A DNA stretch of 9,233 nt from Chloroflexota bacterium (GTDB lineage: Bacteria; Chloroflexota; Dehalococcoidia; DSTF01; RBG-16-68-14), in NCBI GenBank assembly GCA_022563135.1, contig JADFNZ010000062.1:1-9233 (forward strand), written 5' to 3'. The notes under the pieces are model-generated. The model was not told the DNA's origin, ran no database searches, and saw nothing but the letters and a program-made list of their open reading frames with translations. Both the position numbers and the translations under genes were made by a program. Shown piece after piece: positions 5,363 to 9,233 of this stretch. Each line of letters opens with the position of its first letter. Within the stretch, counting starts at the first letter, position 1.

Positions 5363-6924
5363 GCGCCGTCGGTGGCGCGCGCAGCGCCGCTCACAGGCAG
5401 CAGCACGACGAACTCCGTCCCGGTTTGTTCATCGCTGGTGGCTTGTATCTCGCCATCGTGTGCATGGATCACTTCGCTTGCGATCGCGAGGCCCAGCCCG
5501 GCCCCGCCGGAGCTCCTGCTGCGTTGCCGGTCGACCTGGTAGAAGCGCTCGAAGAGACGCGGCAGCTCTTCGGATGGCACGAAGGAGCCCGTGTTGCGCA
5601 CGGCCACCCGGACGAGGCCGTTCGCCGCCTCCGCGCGCACGGTGATCGTCCCATCCTCGGGCGTATGGCGGACCGCGTTATCGATCAGGTTCGTAAACGC
5701 CTGCTCCAGGCGCCGCTCGTCTCCCCGCATCGGCGGCAACGCGGGCAGGTCGAGCTTCAGCGTCGCGCGGGACTCCCGGAGTTGCCAGTCGAAGCGTTGC
5801 GCACAGGTGCGCAGCAGCCGGCTCAGATCGACCGGCCCCTCCTGCATCGACGCGTGGCCGGACTCCAGCCGCGAGAGGTCGATCAGGTCCTCGATCAGCC
5901 GCCGCATTCGCTGCGTCTCCTCGTTGATGATGCGGCCGGCCTCCTTGTATTCGTCCAGTGACGAGATTGCGCCCTCCTCCATCGCCTGGGAGAAGCCCTG
6001 GATCGACGTCAGGGGCGTCTTCAGCTCATGCGAGACGTTGGCGAGCAGATCGCGCATCATCCGATGCGAACGGCTCACCTGGCGCGTCATGTCGTTGAAG
6101 GCCTGCGCCAGCCTGCCCACCTCATCATCGCCGCGCAGGTCCAGCTCCTGCTCGTAGTGGCCCCGCGCCATCTCCTGTGCGGCCTGCGTGATGCGGGCGA
6201 GCGGGCGCGAGATAGAGCGGGCGATAACCACCGCCACCAGGACGGACGCCAGCAGGGCGATGCCGCCGGCGATCGCCAGTTGGGGGAAGACGTCCCACCA
6301 CGCCGCGGCGATCTGCGCCGCGGGCACCACCACGAGAGGCCGCTCCGCGGGCGCCGGCACAATCCGCTCCACCTCGGTCTCAGCGAGCAGCGCGCTCACC
6401 TGCTCCTCCAGCACGGCGCGGGGGATGATTGACGTGTCGGCGCTGTATATGACGGCGGTGAGTTCCAAGAGCCGGTTGGTGGAGAGATGCAGGCTCTCCT
6501 GTGCCGGCGCGAAGAGGATCAACTCTTCGCCACCCGCGTCATAGCTCACCGTGCGGAACTCCGCGCTGCCTCGCCGGGTGACCTCCACGTCCAGATGGCG
6601 AAAGTCATCCACCATATGCCCGGTGAGCCTCGACTCCGTGTCGAAGACGACGCGCCCTTCTTCGTTCACCAGGAGGGCACGCACGTCGAAGCTCGCGGCG
6701 TAGCCCCTGAGCACGGCCTGTATCTCCGCCGGATCGACGCCCCGCTGCTCCAGCAGCGCCACGGCGAGCGTGAGGGGTTCGGCCAAGCGGCCCACCCGCT
6801 CCTCCGCCGCGTCGCGCTGCTGATCGCGGAGCAGGAACAGCGTTCCAGCGCCCGAAAGCCCGAGCGAGAGGAGGATCACGAACGCGAACGCGATGAGGAG
6901 CCGCGAGCTAAGATTTCGACGCAT
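5359..6924 (-). CDS. Membrane sensor histidine kinase (HAMP, HisKA, HATPase)
   Basis: 521 residues. Two membrane segments (about 9-32 and 213-235) flank an extracytoplasmic sensor domain of about 180 residues. Its strand pattern ALLVNEEGRVVFDTESRLTG (83-102) recalls Cache/PAS-like sensors, but the ligand is unknown. HAMP spans about 236-288. The HisKA H-box SHELKTPL (298-305) gives the phospho-acceptor His299. The N-box NLIDNAVRHTPE (412-423), a G1-like NTG (444-446), LFERFY and the glycine-rich G2 box GAGLGLAIA (475-483) form the ATP-binding domain. The aspartate expected in the G1 box (DxGxG) reads Asn444, and the following glycines are replaced (SFVP). Similar NTG variants occur in working kinases, so activity is likely. 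The start lies inside the end of the regulator gene (17-base overlap), so coupled translation is probable. It phosphorylates the adjacent regulator by inference. Confidence 0.95.
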   Translation of the reverse strand: MRRNLSSRLLIAFAFVILLSLGLSGAGTLFLLRDQQRDAAEERVGRLAEPLTLAVALLEQRGVDPAEIQAVLRGYAASFDVRALLVNEEGRVVFDTESRLTGHMVDDFRHLDVEVTRRGSAEFRTVSYDAGGEELILFAPAQESLHLSTNRLLELTAVIYSADTSIIPRAVLEEQVSALLAETEVERIVPAPAERPLVVVPAAQIAAAWWDVFPQLAIAGGIALLASVLVAVVIARSISRPLARITQAAQEMARGHYEQELDLRGDDEVGRLAQAFNDMTRQVSRSHRMMRDLLANVSHELKTPLTSIQGFSQAMEEGAISSLDEYKEAGRIINEETQRMRRLIEDLIDLSRLESGHASMQEGPVDLSRLLRTCAQRFDWQLRESRATLKLDLPALPPMRGDERRLEQAFTNLIDNAVRHTPEDGTITVRAEAANGLVRVAVRNTGSFVPSEELPRLFERFYQVDRQRSRSSGGAGLGLAIASEVIHAHDGEIQATSDEQTGTEFVVLLPVSGAARATDGA

Positions 6925-7603
6925 CCCGCTTCACCACCAGCTTGTACCCCACTCCCCACACCGTCTGGATCTTGACGCCGTCCGCCCGCGACAGCTTCTC
7001 CCTGAGCCACGCCACATGCACGTCGATCGTACGTGTATCGCCGTAGTAGTCTTCGCCCCAGACGAGCTGGAGCAGCCGTTCCCTATCCAGCACTATGCCC
7101 GGATGGCGGAGAAACGCCGCCAGTAGATCGAACTCCTTCGCGCGCAGGGTGATGGCTTCGTCCTGCACCGTCACCTCGCGGCTTGCGGTGTCCAGGCGCA
7201 GGCCGTTCGCCTCCATCACCTGGCGGGGCGGCGCCTCTTGCCTCGCCCGCCGGAGCACGGCCTTCACCCGCGCGACCAGCTCGCGAGGATTGAACGGCTT
7301 GGTGACGTAGTCGTCTGCGCCGAGCTCCAGACCAACGATACGGTCGACATCATCTCCACGCGCGGTGAGGATGATGATGGGAACATTGCTGGTCTTGCGC
7401 AGCTCTCTGCAGACCGCCAGGCCATCGGGCTCCGGCATCATGAGATCGAGCACGATCAGGTCCGGCCTGAGGCTCTTCGCCTTCTCCAATGCCTGCGCGC
7501 CGTCATAGGCCACCTCTACCTGAAATCCCTCTTTGCTCAGGTAGAGCCGCGCCAACTGGACGATGTTCTTCTCGTCATCGACGACGAGGATGGTACCGGC
7601 CAT
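6908..7603 (-). CDS. OmpR/PhoB-family response regulator
   Basis: 231 residues. The receiver domain (1-120) has the acidic pocket DDE (9-11), phospho-acceptor Asp53 (in LDLMMPEPDG), switch Thr80 and the conserved Lys102 (KPFNPRELV). The C-terminal winged-helix DNA-binding domain (about 128-226) shows LRAKEFDLLAAFLRHPG, the recognition region TRTIDVHVAWLREKL and the wing VWGVGYKL, as in PhoB and OmpR. The start at 7603 is fixed by a strong AGGAGGT (7613-7619) with a 9-base spacer. Its stop lies inside the histidine kinase gene downstream, so the two form one operon. A likely target is its own promoter plus unknown genes; no direct repeat binding site could be assigned with confidence. Confidence 0.97.
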   Translation of the reverse strand: MAGTILVVDDEKNIVQLARLYLSKEGFQVEVAYDGAQALEKAKSLRPDLIVLDLMMPEPDGLAVCRELRKTSNVPIIILTARGDDVDRIVGLELGADDYVTKPFNPRELVARVKAVLRRARQEAPPRQVMEANGLRLDTASREVTVQDEAITLRAKEFDLLAAFLRHPGIVLDRERLLQLVWGEDYYGDTRTIDVHVAWLREKLSRADGVKIQTVWGVGYKLVVKRDASKS

Positions 7604-7645
7604 GAGCCGCCCACCTCCTGGGCCCCCTTATTGGAACCGCTCTTA

Positions 7646-7651
7646 ACTATA
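7646..7651 (-). promoter_or_regulatory. Candidate -10 element of the two-component operon
   Basis: On the minus strand TATAGT lies about 43 bases upstream of the response regulator ATG, giving a leader of about 36 bases that includes the strong ribosome site. A -35 match is not evident, which would fit a regulator-activated promoter but proves nothing. Confidence 0.4.
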
Positions 7652-7693
7652 ACGCGGCGGGCGGCCGGACGGCACACTTGTGATGGGAGGAAC

Positions 7694-7707
7694 AGGCCGC
7701 ACGGCCT
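7694..7707 (-). terminator. Small inverted repeat downstream of the lipoprotein gene
   Basis: AGGCC / GGCCT, 5 bp with a 4-base loop, about 44 bases past the stop of the lipoprotein gene and before the two-component promoter. A pyrimidine-rich stretch follows on the minus strand, but there is no real U-tract. The rest of 7604-7750 shows nothing more. Confidence 0.25.
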
Positions 7708-7750
7708 CGACTGGATTCAGAGAACAGAGGGTCAGCAACCAGACTCTGAC

Positions 7751-9136
7751 TTAGGGGACAAGTATCTGCTCAGGGCCTTCCCGCGGGGAATAGGGAAGTG
7801 TATCTTCCAAACGACACTGCGCTCCGTTCACGATTTCGATCCTTAATCCCCCGGCAGCGACGAGATGGGTACCATCAGCCGTCATGCCGAGCACTTGAAT
7901 GCTCTCCTCAAGCTCCACCTGGCCGACAAGGGAGAGATCGCTGGGCCGAATACACCACAGGGCTGAGTGTCCGTCCGTAAGGAAAATTCGTTTCCCATCA
8001 GGCGATATGACGATGGGCTTGAATACAACCAACCGTGCGAATGCTGGCTGACCGAATATGAATCGCTTGAGCCGCTCACGCCAGGAGGAGGTTGAGGCCA
8101 GTTCGAACTGACGTTGCGCCACGATCTCCCCGGTAGCCAGGTCTAACGCCAACACGGTTGCTGTCAATGAATTCCCAATGAAAATGCGATCGCCCGCATC
8201 AGCGGTGCCCCCCTGAAGGTTTGAGAATCTCTCTGGTAATCGATAAAGTCGCACGCCTTTCGTATTCTCAACCACCAATATGGACGCCTGGAACTGAACA
8301 GTATCCGGGATTGGACTAAGGCAGAAGAAATATAGGGCTTCAGAGCGGTACGTGCTGGCTGCGTCGCTGACCACGCAATCTGAAATCGCTTTGTCAACGG
8401 CCTCAACGGCCTCAAAGGACGACAGGTCCGGGGAGCTAACGAGGAGGCGGCTATGCGGGGAACTCGTTAACAGGACCGCGACATTCCCAGCCATGTCCAT
8501 CGCGACGTGAATGTCACCGCCGCGCTTCTGCGTGTCACCAAGTTCGATGGATCGGCGTCGGACCAGATCCTCGCTATCGATAATATCAAGCCGGAACGAG
8601 GTGGTCTCGGTCTGAGAAATAGCGATCCCGACAAGCAGCTTGTGCGTTTGTGGTACGTACCAAATACGGAGAGAATTCGCAAAGTCGAAGCGGTCCGGGT
8701 CGTCTACATTGGGGACGGGCGGTACGTCGCGCAGTGGGTCCAGAACGATCCGGTTCTGTTCTCGACCCGTGGCGCCATCTAGGACGTGAAGAGTCACGAT
8801 CCATTCATCATCCTCACTGCGGGATACACTGGCGAGAACGAGGTGGTTCCCTGCAACCACCGCCGTTTCAGGGAGGAGAAATTGACGAATCTCTAACTCA
8901 CGGGGCTCTGCCGTTCGCTTGGCCAGGTCGAAGCGGATCAGGTAGCCCGAGGTGCGAACGTAAAGGATGCCGCTAAGCGGATCCGAGGTAGCTGGACCAC
9001 GTTCTTCACCGTTGGCGCAGGCTGTAGCTAGCAGAGAGAGGACAAGCGCCAGCAGAATCCAAACTCGAGCATGCCTGGTGACGGACTCAAAGCGCGAGAA
9101 GAGCCAAGAAAGCTGCGGAAACCATTGTAACAGCAT
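7751..9136 (-). CDS. Predicted lipoprotein with beta-propeller-like repeats, unknown function
   Basis: 461 residues. A basic, aromatic N-terminus (1-24) and hydrophobic core (25-38) end at ATAC, giving a plausible lipobox with lipidated Cys40 followed by a polar, charged stretch (ANGEERGPAT). The signal peptide is long because of about 24 n-region residues. The start at 9136 is nonetheless supported by GGAGG (9144-9148) with a 7-base spacer. The body shows repeated strand pairs with turn motifs such as LDGATG (119-124), LDLATGEI (331-338), ISPDGKRIFLTDG (377-389) and MTADGTHLVAAGG (418-430), the pattern of WD40/YVTN-like propellers with about six or seven blades. Four further cysteines (254, 272, 395 and 441) could form disulfides. 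No catalytic motif is seen. GC content is visibly lower than in the two-component genes. An extracellular binding or sensing role is possible; the link to the neighbouring kinase is only positional. Confidence 0.85.
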   Translation of the reverse strand: MLLQWFPQLSWLFSRFESVTRHARVWILLALVLSLLATACANGEERGPATSDPLSGILYVRTSGYLIRFDLAKRTAEPRELEIRQFLLPETAVVAGNHLVLASVSRSEDDEWIVTLHVLDGATGREQNRIVLDPLRDVPPVPNVDDPDRFDFANSLRIWYVPQTHKLLVGIAISQTETTSFRLDIIDSEDLVRRRSIELGDTQKRGGDIHVAMDMAGNVAVLLTSSPHSRLLVSSPDLSSFEAVEAVDKAISDCVVSDAASTYRSEALYFFCLSPIPDTVQFQASILVVENTKGVRLYRLPERFSNLQGGTADAGDRIFIGNSLTATVLALDLATGEIVAQRQFELASTSSWRERLKRFIFGQPAFARLVVFKPIVISPDGKRIFLTDGHSALWCIRPSDLSLVGQVELEESIQVLGMTADGTHLVAAGGLRIEIVNGAQCRLEDTLPYSPREGPEQILVP

Positions 9137-9233
9137 GCAGCCGCCTCCAAGGGCTGATCCGGCTCCTGCGCTGAGCTATCGTTCTGTCAGCCGTCAGCCG
9201 CCCGTATACTACCCGGGAGCAGCCATCGCTCGC
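9137..9233. other. Upstream region of the lipoprotein gene
   Basis: About 97 bases holding the GGAGG ribosome site (9144-9148). Further upstream are an exact tandem 7-mer GTCAGCC (9186-9192 and 9193-9199) and the AT-rich palindrome GTATAC (9204-9209). The last could be part of a promoter on either strand, since a gene beyond the window may be divergent. No certain -35/-10 pair can be assigned. Confidence 0.3.

Noticed and set aside
7682..7753. Short plus-strand frame starting ATG GGA GGA between the lipoprotein and regulator genes
   Set aside because: Only 23 residues, no ribosome site, unremarkable composition, and it overlaps the end of the lipoprotein gene.
7700..7760. Possible tRNA remnant in the gap before the two-component operon
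   Set aside because: Short complementary segments exist but no acceptor stem, T-loop GTTC or cloverleaf can be drawn.

Overview
The window is GC-rich, with codons of the biosynthetic genes ending mostly in G or C, and it carries eight protein genes. No rRNA, tRNA, transposase, integrase, CRISPR array or phage gene is visible. The citramalate-type isoleucine enzyme, the aconitase-type LeuD, the DinB protein and the small Cys-rich protein next to leuD suggest a free-living bacterium, possibly Chloroflexota (Dehalococcoidia-like). That placement rests on protein character alone and is tentative.

Layout. Positions 1-597 (+) hold the 3' part of leuD, cut by the window edge, then a 56-residue protein ending in a Cys-Cys/Cys motif. 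A strong hairpin (612-630) lies between these and a convergent gene (2469-658, -) for a membrane-anchored TPR protein with a large internal duplication. A 276-base divergent intergenic region (2470-2745) holds the TPR gene promoter and, on the other strand, a leader with three consecutive hairpins in front of cimA. Positions 2746-5362 (+) are a compact run: cimA, a DinB-family protein starting 1 base after it, and a GNAT acetyltransferase. That run meets a two-component system head-on with overlapping stop codons. The system reads leftward: response regulator 7603-6908, then histidine kinase 6924-5359, overlapping by 17 bases. Upstream of it, on the same strand but with its own ribosome binding site, is a predicted lipoprotein with propeller-like repeats (9136-7751).

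How the genes work together. CimA makes (R)-citramalate from pyruvate and acetyl-CoA, and LeuCD-type dehydratases isomerise citramalate as well as isopropylmalate. leuD and cimA therefore form one leucine/isoleucine theme, now split by the oppositely oriented TPR gene. The regulator and kinase form a complete signalling pair whose signal and targets cannot be read here. The lipoprotein could be an envelope partner of the kinase, but only position supports this.

Base composition is uneven. The TPR and lipoprotein genes contain stretches near 42-48% GC (sample rows 1621-1680 and 8221-8280), against about 68% in cimA (row 2881-2940), so both may be more recent arrivals. No clear new defence or mobile system is present. 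The points most worth a second look are the cimA leader, whose second hairpin shows an anti-Shine-Dalgarno loop, the internally duplicated TPR protein with an unrecognised helical module, and the small Cys protein next to leuD.
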